Source: Hydractinia symbiolongicarpus (lineage: Eukaryota > Cnidaria > Hydrozoa > Anthoathecata > Hydractiniidae). Taken from it: a stretch of DNA of 64,000 nt. The stretch is taken from NCBI RefSeq assembly GCF_029227915.1, contig NC_079884.1:8184001-8248000 (forward strand), given 5' to 3'. Below are positions 25,001-35,455 of this stretch, piece after piece. The notes below the pieces were generated by a model. The model worked only from the letters and a program-made list of their open reading frames with translations. It had not been told where the DNA came from and ran no database searches. A program made the position numbers and the translations under genes. Every line of letters begins with the position of its first letter. Position 1 is the first letter of the stretch.

Positions 25001-27910
25001 GGACGAACTAATAAAAGCGGTAAATCTGTTGCTTCTTTTTCTAACATGCTCTCAGCCAAAGCTTTTGTAAAAGTGTAAGTGTTTGGGTAACCACCAATCA
25101 AAGATTTGGTAAACCCACTGACCATATCATCTGTCATCCAACTAAGATAAGAAAACAAAGTTCTCCTTTGATCATATAGCTCCTGTAAATTTAATGGCAA
25201 TTTCAGTTTAAAAACTGTTACCTGAATATGAACATTTTCCAAAGATCTGTAATACGGTAATAAATAATACCTTAGACAATCTATTATTTTTTCTGGTGTA
25301 ACATTGACAGGATAAAATCTTTCTTCTATTTCTTCATCCTTTGATTTATTACACTGAGAATATGCAGTTGAAATGTGGCAAAACACCTGGAAATTTACGA
25401 AAAAAAATTGTTCTGACAAAGTTAAAAAAAAGTAGCATAGCTCTTACCATAAACACATGTGATATAGTAAACTTCGTTTTTTAGTAAACCTAAATGGAGA
25501 ACTTGTGACCGCTCTAAGTGACCGCACCTCTCAATTCATGGCAACCTTCATTCTAGTGTATATATAAGCGTCTTAAATCAGACCATGTTGTTAGTGCAAT
25601 AGACTAATTATTTGAACTTTAGCAGGGAGAAATAAGATGCACTAACAAAGGCTTCCTCAGTAAAAGAAGACACACGTTTCGTATTTCTCCTTTTTTCTTC
25701 TTCCTCTGTTTTACATCTAAATCAACATTTTTTCATGGCAGTAAATTGAATATTTAAGGATACAATAACCCCTTTTGACACTCAGAATATTTAAAATGTA
25801 TTTAAATTCTTTATATATACAAATGATATAGCTTTAAAACAGGGGAATGCCAAACCCAAAATCCAGAAGTACATGCCTAACTTTGTGCTTTGGTTTCTGG
25901 TTGTTGATGGTTGTTGCATTCTTCACAAAATGTTTTATTCAATATACTTTGTTTGTGATATGTTTGAAAATATAGAAGGACCTTATCAAAAACATAATAA
26001 GGTGTTTGATTAAAATTAAAATGATATGTCAAAATTATATTTTCTATCCTGTTGAAGTGGATTGAAAAATCTCCCATTAGAGTAAGGGTGATTAGCACTA
26101 AAAGTACATTTGCAAACTCAAAAGATTCATGTGAAAAATACTGTGAAGAAAATTTTGGCATACTTTTGTTCATTTTTACAGCTTTGTCAATTTTTTTTGC
26201 AAATTGCCTAGTAGACATTTCATTTTTTTTTTTTGATTTTGATGTTTGTTAACTGAAAAGAGTAATTGAAAAGAAAATTAGTAAATTAAAAAGAAAAAGA
26301 ATCAATAAGAAATGGATAGATTTTAGAAGAAATATATATTTTCCTGATTTTATAAACTAAATATGTTTCTGTAATCTTTATTATTAATTTTTTTTAATAT
26401 GTACAATTTTAAAAAAAATCAAAGGGGTTACAGTATCCTTCAGTTTATTAAGAAGGTATAAAAAAGACATGCAAACAAAATTTTTGATCAATATTTTACG
26501 AAATTAGAAAAAAAAAATACATAGCTGTACACTCAAACAACCTCAAGGTTCTTTATCTCTCTAGCCAACTGCATCACTTCCTTTACAGCAATTACATTCA
26601 TTTCCACAGCCACCCTATTCCAAAGAAAATACAATAGCCCAAACTTAACAAATTTCGTATATGGATGGGTTGTTGTTGTTGTGATCAGTGACAAGTTGCA
26701 TTGTAATTTACAATCTTAACATAAGCATATTCAAACATAGAGGAAATACACTAGAAAAAATAAAAATATGCAGGTGAAGTCAATATAACAATATATAACA
26801 TAGTAAACAATTTATCCCCTCTTGCTTATTAATTTCAGGTCAATTTGTTACGAAGAGATATTCACTTCACAGGATACCATGTTGCATTTAAATTCCTGTA
26901 TTGCATGTGTGTTGTTGTTTTTATCAACTTTCATGAATTTGATGTGCAAGAAAGATTTATATTTGTGTTACCAACCTTAAGGGTTCATCAAACCGAACCG
27001 TTGCAGCACTATGAATAATGATATCCACATTTTCTTGCAACAAAAGTCTATCTTCATCACTTAAACCCAAACCTCTATGAGTGATGTCGCCTGGCACTGG
27101 AATTAATTTTTCATGAGCATCAGGATATAACTCATTCAATTTTGAAAATAGCTAAAAAGAAATAGCACTATGTTATCATACTGTTTTAACTTGATATATA
27201 TAAATTAAAGAAATGCAAAAATCAACTTTTTCCCTTGTGAATTTTTTCTTGAAGGTCAGGCCTTGCCATGAATTTTTGTTGAGTTTGACAAATCACACAC
27301 CCAGAAAGCCCTGGGCATGCGATGATGTGCAATTTTTTCTTTATTTAAATTTTGTTTATCACAGTGATTTCGAAATATAATATTACTAAAATATGTTTAA
27401 AGTTTATCAAAATGAAAAAAAACAAATTCTTAGAAAAATATTCACAGTACCAAGTTCGGAAATCAAAATCGCTAAATTTTTTAAGAAAATGGTGGAACAG
27501 TTGATGGTTTAGCTATTTCCCATTTTTAGAATCGGATGTATCTTGTCATGCCCCTTATTGACTGGCCTATGCCACACTTATCATTTTGCGTGTGTATATG
27601 CCCCAGTGCACGTGCGTTTGCAAGCCTCTCATGGCAAGGCCTGGAGCCAAAGATATTCCTTTGTGGACAACACATCACATACCGGTAGTTTGAATATTTT
27701 TTCAATTCTTTCTTGATAACTCAGGCCTTTTTTTGGTCGAACAAGAAAGTAAATGGTTTTTATTCCTGGACATGCTCGTAACAATTTTTCAACAAGAACC
27801 TTTCCAATAAACCCAGTTCCACCAGTCAGGAAAATATTTTTCTCTTCATAAAATCGGGGTATTGTTATATTAGTGAAGGGATCCTGGTCTCTATCTTTAC
27901 TTACAGCCAT
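22001..27910 (-). CDS. FAR1: Fatty acyl-CoA reductase, 13 coding exons, complete
   Basis: Exons (minus strand): 27683-27910, 26976-27151, 26542-26614, 25271-25386, 24964-25141, 24749-24793, 24332-24447, 23708-23857, 23500-23589, 23344-23416, 23114-23170, 22492-22619 and 22001-22160. Phases agree throughout, giving 1590 nt or 529 residues, close to the ~515 of animal FAR1/FAR2. Seen: the N-terminal Rossmann NADPH loop TGGTGFIG; IHSAATVRFDEPL; HISTAYSQC; the active-site Y-x-x-x-K in NTYTFTKALAE; LLVRPSIV; the sterile/FAR_C domain with FDFDMRKIDWPKYYENL; and a C-terminal hydrophobic anchor before TAG at 22001. Known: it reduces fatty acyl-CoA to fatty alcohol with NADPH, feeding ether-lipid and wax synthesis, usually on peroxisomes. 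FAR1 versus FAR2 cannot be decided. The exon 3 donor (GTTGTT) is weak. Confidence 0.93.
25756..26440. mobile_element. 685-bp TIR element in FAR intron 3
   Basis: The left end, AAGGATACAATAACCCC followed by TTTTGA (25756-25778), is mirrored at 26419-26440 with two mismatches and one length difference. It contains a 113-residue minus-strand open frame (25877-26218) that is Lys/Ser-rich at the start and ends with a CEEC pair. I do not recognise that frame. There is no clear target duplication, and the element is probably non-autonomous. Confidence 0.6.
27257..27643. mobile_element. 387-bp foldback element with 15-bp TIR
   Basis: CAGGCCTTGCCATGA at 27257-27271 is exactly inverted at 27629-27643. 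The element lies in FAR intron 1 and ends 40 bp from exon 1 (27683). No coding frame and no matching 8-bp flank were seen. Confidence 0.55.
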
Positions 27911-28026
27911 TTCTTACTAAAATAATAAAGCGCTTTTAAATTAGCAATGTATATATACCACAAGTAAAAACAAACACAACCATGTAAAAATAAAATAAAC
28001 ACTTTTTAATAACTAAATATGCATAC

Positions 28027-28100
28027 CTTCAGCTGATTAATTTTTGCGTATGTGTAGCGACTATGGATAAAATTCACAAAATTATGCAAACTCAAGGTAC
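28027..28100 (-). other. Probable FAR 5' UTR exon
   Basis: A good donor (CTGAAG|GTATGC, exon end at 28027) faces an acceptor TTTTAG|TAAGAAATGG six bases before the FAR ATG at 27910. This suggests a 109-bp intron in the 5' UTR. The upstream limit is not defined. Confidence 0.5.
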
Positions 28101-30524
28101 AATAATAGCAATAATTTCTGATGTATACAAATCCTGGGTCATAAATATTTGCAAAGCAAATAAAATGGACAGTTTTATCAACTAGGGGGTCTTGTGATGC
28201 AAAAGAGCCTCAACTGTGGTTGAGGAGTGAAATGACTCTTGTTGTTGAGGCATGCAGGTATATCGTTCATGTAACCTATCATTTAAACTGAAGACTGCAT
28301 CGTTTAAAATAGCTTGTTAAGAGAAAGTTTTTTCATCAGAAGAGCAAGCTTTCTGATAGATGAACTGGGCATTGGGAATAATAAACAACAATAAACATAA
28401 ACTAAAATCTAGTCCAAGTCCATTTTAATGTAAAGCCAGGTTAATAAAAATATTTTTTAATTATAGTTTATCTCCTTAGCACATCATAACGTAAATTGGC
28501 TTTCAGGCCTGAAAATTTGTGGAGTCTAGGGAAACGATCCATAGTTACCATGATTTGAAGCTAACCGAAACAATCAAAACGTTTTTTCTTTTCCGTAAAG
28601 TAGACCTTGCAGAACAATAAAGATTAACATTAAACCGATAAATAAGTGGAGAATCATTACATAATGGCCCTAGTTAGTGACAGGATCTACTCTATAGTAG
28701 TAAAATATTATAATATAAATTTATATATATAAGGCAACTCCAATTTAATTAGTTGTTCTACGGGCCCGACCAACCATCATTTTTAAGAAAACAAAAAAAT
28801 AATAATATCAAGCAAAAAAGTTTTAAAGAAAAAAAAAATGAAAAAAAACAAACATTTTCTCATCCCATCTCATGAAAATATAATGAGCATAGAAGATAAT
28901 CAATCTTATTTTTTGTTGGTTAAATATCAATCTACAAATACACTAAACAAGGTGAATCAATATCGTTAATTTAGGATCACCATTGGTGAGGCCACTGGAA
29001 ATTGATTCTTTGTTCATGGTAATTTTCTGTGATAAAACTAAAATGCGCGATGCACTAATTTTGTAATTACAAAAGTAGTTTCGTTGTTAAACAGAAGTTT
29101 AAATTTTTATGTGATTTATAACAAAAAATTAGCTACTTTCGCTAAAATAGTTACAATGCAAGTGAAAAACAAGACAGATTATTGTCATAATACCCTCCTT
29201 TGTTGTTATTTTTATTATTTTTTGTTGTTGTTCCGACCATACATTCTCAATAAAATTATTTTTGTTTCGCTGACCGACCGACAGTGAGGTACTATCGACT
29301 TCGCCTGTAGAACAAATAATTAGGCTGGAGTCGCCTAATATAAAATTATTATAATTTGAAATATTGTCTAAGGGAAACAATTTATCATTACCATCTTTAT
29401 TGATTCACGGAAACGAAACAATCTCTTTATTGATTCACGAAAACGAAACAATCATTTCTGCAAAATTTCCCGGCCTGACTTCAAAAAACAAATAGACACA
29501 TTAGTTATAATTTGATTTCCTGCATTCAAGAAGGAATAAGCCACCTACATTTGAAAGTGTCAACATTTATTATTTCATAGCTTATGTATAATTTATAAAG
29601 TATCCAGTAACACAAAATTCAAGACACTGGAATATATTATCTTATTCATTCACATAATAAAAGAATCTCAGATTAAACTTCTTGTTTTATTGGATTTCCT
29701 TAATCATTCCAAAATATATATTTTCTAATGTTGACCTTTTTGAATGTTTACATTTTCTGCTCTAACACCTTCTGGCTCTAAAAACTGCATGGCAGCCAAA
29801 AAGATTTTTTAACTCATTTCTTTCTACTGAAAGATTGTTGAGGCTTTAAACTACTAATTATCCAGTGTAGATGTTCAGTGTAGATGTTCAGTGTAGAACT
29901 TCCGATTGTGCGAAGAAAGAGACTGAAAAAAACTCCATTGCACCTAACATCCACATCTTTTTTGCCTGCAACTTAATTTTCAAGGGTTTACAATGAAAAA
30001 TGTAAACAATCACAAAGGTCTACTGCTCTTATTGCAAAATCACAACATGTTACACAGAAAAACCCATTAAAGTGGAATAAAATGCAAATGCAGCGTTATT
30101 TAGCTAGCTAGGAAGGTGTGTGACATCCACTTTTCATCGAAGATCCTGCTTCGATATGGCAAAATGTTAATAATTACATATAGCTAGCTAGCTCCAGCTA
30201 GACAAGTTTAAATGTTTATGTTTTTAGCGACATTCTTGTGCATGTGCTGACTTTAGGTGAGGAAAGTAGTCAAATCATAGTTAAAACTTTCCTACTGTGG
30301 CCTAGTACCTAGCATCTTTTCATTATATGTTTAAATCTAAACTATGTGAACTATATTCAAAAGATATTAAAAAAATGCCTTCACTTACAACTTACTGCAT
30401 GCATTTAAAGGACTGGGAAATGTAAGCAACACCTTTGTAACTTTTACTGTCTTTACTTATTGTTATATTTTATACGACAACTGCTGCAGATGCGCTTATC
30501 AAATTAGGTAAGGCGAAAAGAAGA
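28101..30524. other. Noncoding stretch with minor repeats
   Basis: Upstream of FAR, and expected to contain the 3' exons of the minus-strand gene at 30770-32594, which I could not identify. Visible: a 30-bp tandem duplication at about 29395-29453 (TTTATTGATTCACG with ACGAAACAATC); a 14-bp tandem (GTGTAGATGTTCA) at 29872-29905; and decayed relatives of the 30531 MITE at about 29732-29810 and 29950-30025. Confidence 0.45.
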
Positions 30525-30530
30525 AGCTAT

Positions 30531-30620
30531 AGACCTTTTTGAATACATCTTTTTGCCTGCCACGCAGTTGTTAGAGCCAGAAGGGCTTACAGTGAAATAT
30601 GTAAACACTTAAAAAGGTCT
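30531..30620. mobile_element. 90-bp MITE with AGCTAT target duplication
   Basis: Perfect 10-bp TIRs, AGACCTTTTT (30531-30540) and AAAAAGGTCT (30611-30620). The element is directly flanked by AGCTAT on both sides (30525-30530 and 30621-30626). Two degenerate relatives lie 0.5-0.8 kb to the left. Confidence 0.65.
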
Positions 30621-30769
30621 AGCTATAGCTAAGAGCTAGCTTACAACAAACAAGGCTGTTGAGCATGAGCTTAGAAGGTTTTCTTCCTGTCCAAATCTTA
30701 ACAGCTAGTTAACTTTTGCTGGTTTTAAATTAACTTTTGGAAGTCGTTTTTGTAAGTTTTCGTTCTTAC

Positions 30770-32594
30770 CAAATCGTTGCTTGATCTGAATTGCCAAATC
30801 ACACCATCTCACCGTGTCAAAGGCCTCACGGTAGTTTTCGATAATTGATTCTAGCTAAAGGAAAAAAGCGGGAAGCAAACTATATATTCAGGGAAGCACT
30901 TTATGGAATGTGTGCAAAAATTCTTAAAATAGTATTTTCTTGATTTATACTTCTTGTATAAAAAAATAGTTTCAAACTTGAAAGCAACCTTGAAATACAA
31001 ACAGGTCTTTTAACACACTTTAATTTATCATTTTTATTATTATTCATGTATGTTTGATGGAGCGTGAAAAGCATGTTTTTCATTTCCTCATCTCGCCATA
31101 GCCTAAATGCTAAAATACACGGTAAGTTTAAACTGATCGTTTACATGTAAGGTAAAAAAACTTACCATGTAAACAGGAAAAAATGTACAACTTTTTTATG
31201 TTTTATAAAATGTTTTATAAAATGTTCAACTTTTGCTAAGTCTTTTCTATTTAAATTACCAGAATGATTAAAACCGAATCTACACAGATGATATTCGCGA
31301 CGATTTTTGTGACGAAAAGTAGAAACTAATTCAACTTTTCGTCATGACAAAAATCGCGACCATATTTTTAGGTTTCTAATCACAAACGCTTTTTTTCTTC
31401 TACTATTATCCCTGTTGCTGATAATAGCAATAACCGCAACGGAATACATATTCTTCTTTGGTATTCATTGTACAAAAAGTTTTTAAAAAAACTTATCTTA
31501 ACGTGTAGACAGGTATATTACCTGCAGCTAAACTTGTAAGTTTTTTCTTACAACTTAACGGTTCCTTTAAACTTATTTTAGCCTTGAACCTGCGGAGATC
31601 CTCCACTTTTTTTGTAACTGATGACAACATGTCTTGACTTTCCTCGTCAATAATAGGGCTGCGACAAATTCTATCGAGTACGGTGATTACTTCTGCATAA
31701 CTAAGATTTGTTTCCTCGTTACCATCGCTTTCGTTCCCATGCTTTCCATCGTCAAAAACATCGTTGGGAAGTTCGATACTCAGGTGTTGAACTGCATTAA
31801 TGCTTTCCTCTCTTATTTTTTCTTGCCAACCGATTTCATTTTCGTTGATCATTGGCTCGGATACTTGAACTTTTTCGTCGAAAGCGGCATACTCTGTAGC
31901 AGATATTTCAGATCTGCACTCTCGTACAAGAGCTTCATATTTACGATCATCTGCTTCGACCATAGTCGATTCTTTATCGGATTTAAGGAATTTCCAGTTC
32001 TGTAAAAGTTGTTAGAGGCGAAAAGGCGTTTATTAGGAAAAACAGATTTTAAAGATTGTAAACAAAAAGGTTAAAAAATATACGAATTAAAGATGAAAAT
32101 CAAAATTTAATTTTTTTTTTTTTTTCATGTGTCCGCTTTGCACAGAGCTTTTTCAAGGGAAAATGTCATTTGGTGCGAAAATAATATTTTATAAAGTGTC
32201 TGTCTTATAACTGTCCATCTTATAAAGATTTTTTTGGGTGAGTTTGACCTGGAATCAGTCCCTTCCAAGGAATAGTGTCCGTTATATAGAGTGTCTGTTT
32301 TAGACCATGTCTGCTTTAGAGAGATTCCACTGTATTATTATAGTTTCATCAATAATTGGTTCAAAAGATAACTTTTCATATCGGTCCCGTCTTCCTAAAA
32401 GATACTACGCCCCTTGGGTAAGAAATTCAACCTAAATCACACACACGATTAATTAAGTTTAAGATAAGCTAAAGCTTTACGTCATAATATTTCTGTTTGA
32501 CTTCTTTAATTAATCTAGAACAAGACGATTGGACAAGCATTCCTACATATAACACCTTTGTCCACTGGTATTTTTGTTTTGTTCTCGCGATCAT
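30770..32594 (-). CDS. Unrecognised spliced gene, partial model
   Basis: A solid exon, 31522-31999 (478 nt, phase 0 in and 1 out), encodes an acidic, charged stretch (MVEADDRKYEALVREC, YAEVITVLDRICRSPI, KKVEDLRRFKAKI). It is followed in phase by 30770-30850 (ESIIENYREAFDTVRWCDLA). A possible first exon, 32556-32594 (MIARTKQKYQWTK), fits the phase but is weakly supported. Without splicing, the middle exon reads to a stop at 31493. No domain is recognised: the protein looks soluble and partly helical, with no signal peptide or membrane segment. The 3' end should lie between 28100 and 30770. It is oriented head to head with the adhesion GPCR, about 0.4 kb apart, so a shared promoter region is possible. 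Confidence 0.5.
31295..31363. repeat. Foldback element in intron of the unrecognised gene
   Basis: CGCGA..ATTTTTGT..GACGAAAAGT is followed after about 14 bases by its near-complete inverse, ACTTTTCGTC..ACAAAAATCGCG. It is a short hairpin-type MITE. Confidence 0.6.
32128..32335. repeat. Dispersed 'GTGTCCGCTTTAGAGAG' repeat
   Basis: Contains GTGTCCGCTTTGCACAGAG and later GTCCGTTATATAGAGTGTCT and GTCTGCTTTAGAGAGATTCC. The same motif family recurs at 25489-25535, 37110-37320 and 38849-39270 in this window. No coding capacity. Confidence 0.5.
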
Positions 32595-33016
32595 GTACGG
32601 CGAGACAAAAGTTTTGAGCTGAAAAAGTAGGTCGCCTGTATTTTTTTAAACACCAAAAAAGAGGTTATTAACATTCATCACATGAATTATGTTGAAAAAA
32701 ATTAATTATACTGTCATTGGAGCCTGAGAACAAGGTTGATTCGGTAGACGAGCATAATAAAACTAAATGAAAGAGGAAAAATCATCCATATTTCATGAAT
32801 TTGATATTTTTTAGCAACGTTTAAAATGTTAATAAAATTTCTCTATTTCGTTACTAGGGAAATGAATATCGTAACATGTGGCGGGATACAAGGTTCATTA
32901 AAATTTTAAATTTAATCAAAAAAAATATCGAAACGCTTTTTCATTTCGACATGCTCAAGTGTTGGACAGCATACAGAAAATACAGAGTGTCAAAGATCTG
33001 ATAAAACAAAGCAAAC

Positions 33017-35455
33017 ATGACACTTTTCAACATTTATTTGTTTTTACTTCAGTACATTGCTTTTCTCGATGGATCAAGTGTAACAATAACACCAACACCA
33101 ACATCGATGTTTCCAAGTATGGTATCGAGTATTATGATGAGTGTCAACGGCACATGGAATGCAACGTCGTCTAACGACACGTCGTTAAATAATACGTCGA
33201 TTAATAATATGTCAATTAATACAACGATGTCGTCAAAGTTTCCAATGATGTCTAGTAGCATATATATTAATCAATCGTTGAAGTGCGAAGATAAAGACTC
33301 CTGGCTACCTGATGTTTACTTAGACAACAAGGACTGCTTAACTGACGCTTGTGCTACCAAAATGTTTGATGACTTGGAATTATACATCGATTGTAACGGC
33401 TACGTTCGTACAGAAGAACCACAATATATCGGAGGGAGAGTAAACGATTATTCTTTGTTAAGAGGAAAAAAATTATACGACTTAGAAACTCTCTCTCGAA
33501 GTGATGGTAAAGTATTGATGGAGATGGAGAGAAAACGAGATGAGCGAAAACACTTTTTAATAGAGTATGGATTCATACAGAAAAGTCATATAAAATCATT
33601 CGAGCCTTTAAAGTTTAATTATCCAAATGATGTGAACATTTTACGGTTTCCTCCCACAGAATTAGAAGAAGATGTCAGCGCATATCATTTTTCTGTCTTT
33701 AAAGACATCTACAAAACTGAATATGGCGTATCATACTACCCCGAAGACACTGCGCTAAATGTAGCATTAAAAGTTCTTGATGTTGCAGAAGGACTTCAAG
33801 AGCCTGTCAAATATCAACTAAATTCCGATTTGATATCATTCAATCTAAGCCCGCCGAAAAAAATTCTTTCCGACTATGTTGATATAACATTTGTGTACAG
33901 AGATCACCAAAAGATGAAAAACCATAAATGTGTGGTCCTGCAAGGACAACTTGGACTTGGTTGGTGGAGTGATGCCGGTTGTCATGCGCATAAGACTGAA
34001 AACCGGAGAATAAATTGTCGATGTAGTGCCGTTGTTGGAACTTTTGCTGTTATATCAGAAGTAGATGAAACGATTCCACCAGGAGCGCCTTTGGTACGGG
34101 ACAGCAAAACCACAATATTTCTTGTCGTGTGTTTACTCGGAATCTTCATGATGTTGCTGGCACTATTACTACCATACATTGTAGGGTGTTCCCATATTGG
34201 TGGTATGATTCGTATCTACCGCTTTGCTGATGTTACCTTCATACTCACATGCTTAGTGATGATCGCTGGAGTATACTACAGTGATGTCAAGTCAAAAGTT
34301 AAATTAATCGCACCTACCTTGCACTTCCTTCAACACTCGAATATGATGTGGGCAATAATTGAAGGTGTTCATGTCTTCCATGGTATGACACCATTGTATA
34401 GTAATGGCGTAACAGGCATGATGTTCTTCTATTCCACTCTAGCATACGGTATACCAGCAGGTATAGCAGGTTCCAGCGCAGGTTATGATATGCCGTTTAC
34501 AGGTCAGCTTCAATATACCTATGTGCATGGCAGAAATGCAGATATCATTTATTTCTTTATCCCAACAGTACTTGTCATTGCCTGTCTTCTTACTGTCGAT
34601 GCTTTGCTGGTTCATGAGTGCATGAGTTGGATTGGAAGTAAGCAGGATTACTTGTATGCACGTGCAATGAAATTCATTAAAAGAAGTACTGGCTTCATGA
34701 TTGTACTAGTTGCAACCCATGCTTTTGGAATTGCAGCGATGTCGAAAGGAAGCTTTTCCACCTTTTTTGTTGGCTTCCTTATGATACAAGCCATCTGCTT
34801 ATTTTACTTCCACTTTATATCCAATTATGAAGTTTGGGAGTGGAAAGAAAAAAGAAATCTGGAAAAAAAACTAAAAGAAATGGAAGAGATGGAGGAATTA
34901 GATAGTTCTGATAGCGAAACAGATGACAGCGATGAAGAAAGTGATGCTGAAGAGATGGAAGAAACACAGGAAACAAAACAAATAAAGATCACCCCATCGC
35001 CAACTGGATCTGCTGTGCCTTTAATTAAAAGTGATAGCAGACCTTCAACTGCGCTATCAGCAGTAGCATTTCAAAATTCAGCAGAGGAGTCTGGCAGTCG
35101 GCCCAATACCGGCCTAAACAAACCATCAGATAGCAGACCACCAACTGCGCTATCAGGAGCAGGGTTTCAAAACTCAGGAGAGGAGTCTGGCAGTCGACCA
35201 AATACCGGCTTAAAAAATCCATCAGATAGTAGACCACCAACTGTATTATCAACAGCACCGTTAGACAGTCCACCACAAGAGAGTGGAAGCCGACCTAGCA
35301 GTAGGCCAGATTCAGCAACTATTGACATACCGGAAGATGCAAATACAGTAGATGAAACGCCAGTTGATAACAACAATAATGAAGATGAGAAAGAAAGTTT
35401 TTCATCACCGGATTCAAAGGTCAGCGTGAGAGAGGAAGATGCACCACTTGTGTAA
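33017..35455 (+). CDS. Adhesion-type (class B2) GPCR, single exon, degenerate GPS
   Basis: 812 residues from ATG 33017, with a signal peptide (LFNIYLFLLQYIAFL). A Thr/Ser/Asn-rich N-terminus with many NxS/T sites follows, then an ectodomain of no recognised adhesion module. Next is a GPS-like motif at about 304-345: C, GLGWW, GC, then NCRCSAVVGTFAV. A 7TM_2 core spans about 365-620, starting IFLVVCLLGIFMMLL. The tail is acidic (about 624-654), followed by 32-residue repeats. Known: canonical GPS sites cleave at HL|T/S within C-x-C-x-HLT-x-F. Here the His-Leu-Thr is replaced by Val-Val-Gly-Thr, so self-cleavage is doubtful. The receptor would sit in the plasma membrane; ligand and G protein are unknown. 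It is intronless, unlike most adhesion GPCRs. AATAAA lies near 35621. Confidence 0.87.
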   Translation: MTLFNIYLFLLQYIAFLDGSSVTITPTPTSMFPSMVSSIMMSVNGTWNATSSNDTSLNNTSINNMSINTTMSSKFPMMSSSIYINQSLKCEDKDSWLPDVYLDNKDCLTDACATKMFDDLELYIDCNGYVRTEEPQYIGGRVNDYSLLRGKKLYDLETLSRSDGKVLMEMERKRDERKHFLIEYGFIQKSHIKSFEPLKFNYPNDVNILRFPPTELEEDVSAYHFSVFKDIYKTEYGVSYYPEDTALNVALKVLDVAEGLQEPVKYQLNSDLISFNLSPPKKILSDYVDITFVYRDHQKMKNHKCVVLQGQLGLGWWSDAGCHAHKTENRRINCRCSAVVGTFAVISEVDETIPPGAPLVRDSKTTIFLVVCLLGIFMMLLALLLPYIVGCSHIGGMIRIYRFADVTFILTCLVMIAGVYYSDVKSKVKLIAPTLHFLQHSNMMWAIIEGVHVFHGMTPLYSNGVTGMMFFYSTLAYGIPAGIAGSSAGYDMPFTGQLQYTYVHGRNADIIYFFIPTVLVIACLLTVDALLVHECMSWIGSKQDYLYARAMKFIKRSTGFMIVLVATHAFGIAAMSKGSFSTFFVGFLMIQAICLFYFHFISNYEVWEWKEKRNLEKKLKEMEEMEELDSSDSETDDSDEESDAEEMEETQETKQIKITPSPTGSAVPLIKSDSRPSTALSAVAFQNSAEESGSRPNTGLNKPSDSRPPTALSGAGFQNSGEESGSRPNTGLKNPSDSRPPTVLSTAPLDSPPQESGSRPSSRPDSATIDIPEDANTVDETPVDNNNNEDEKESFSSPDSKVSVREEDAPLV
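35033..35290 (+). repeat. Coding minisatellite, 96-bp units, in GPCR tail
   Basis: Copies start at 35033, 35129 and 35225 (the third is partial). Each unit encodes 32 residues with DSRP(S/P)TALS, FQNS(A/G)EESGSRPNTGL and a SDSRPP lead-in. Two full copies differ by only a few bases, so copy number may vary between alleles. Confidence 0.85.

Noticed and set aside
25140-25185. Longer FAR exon 5 using the acceptor near 25183
   Set aside because: The acceptor at 25142 gives DCLSWMTDDM in phase, as in other FARs. The longer version adds residues not expected in the family.
29129-29380. 83-residue minus-strand frame
   Set aside because: No motif, no splice context and low-complexity surroundings.
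30851-30854. Acceptor TTTAG at 30855 for the unrecognised gene
   Set aside because: It puts the exon out of frame with a stop. The AG four bases further on restores the frame.
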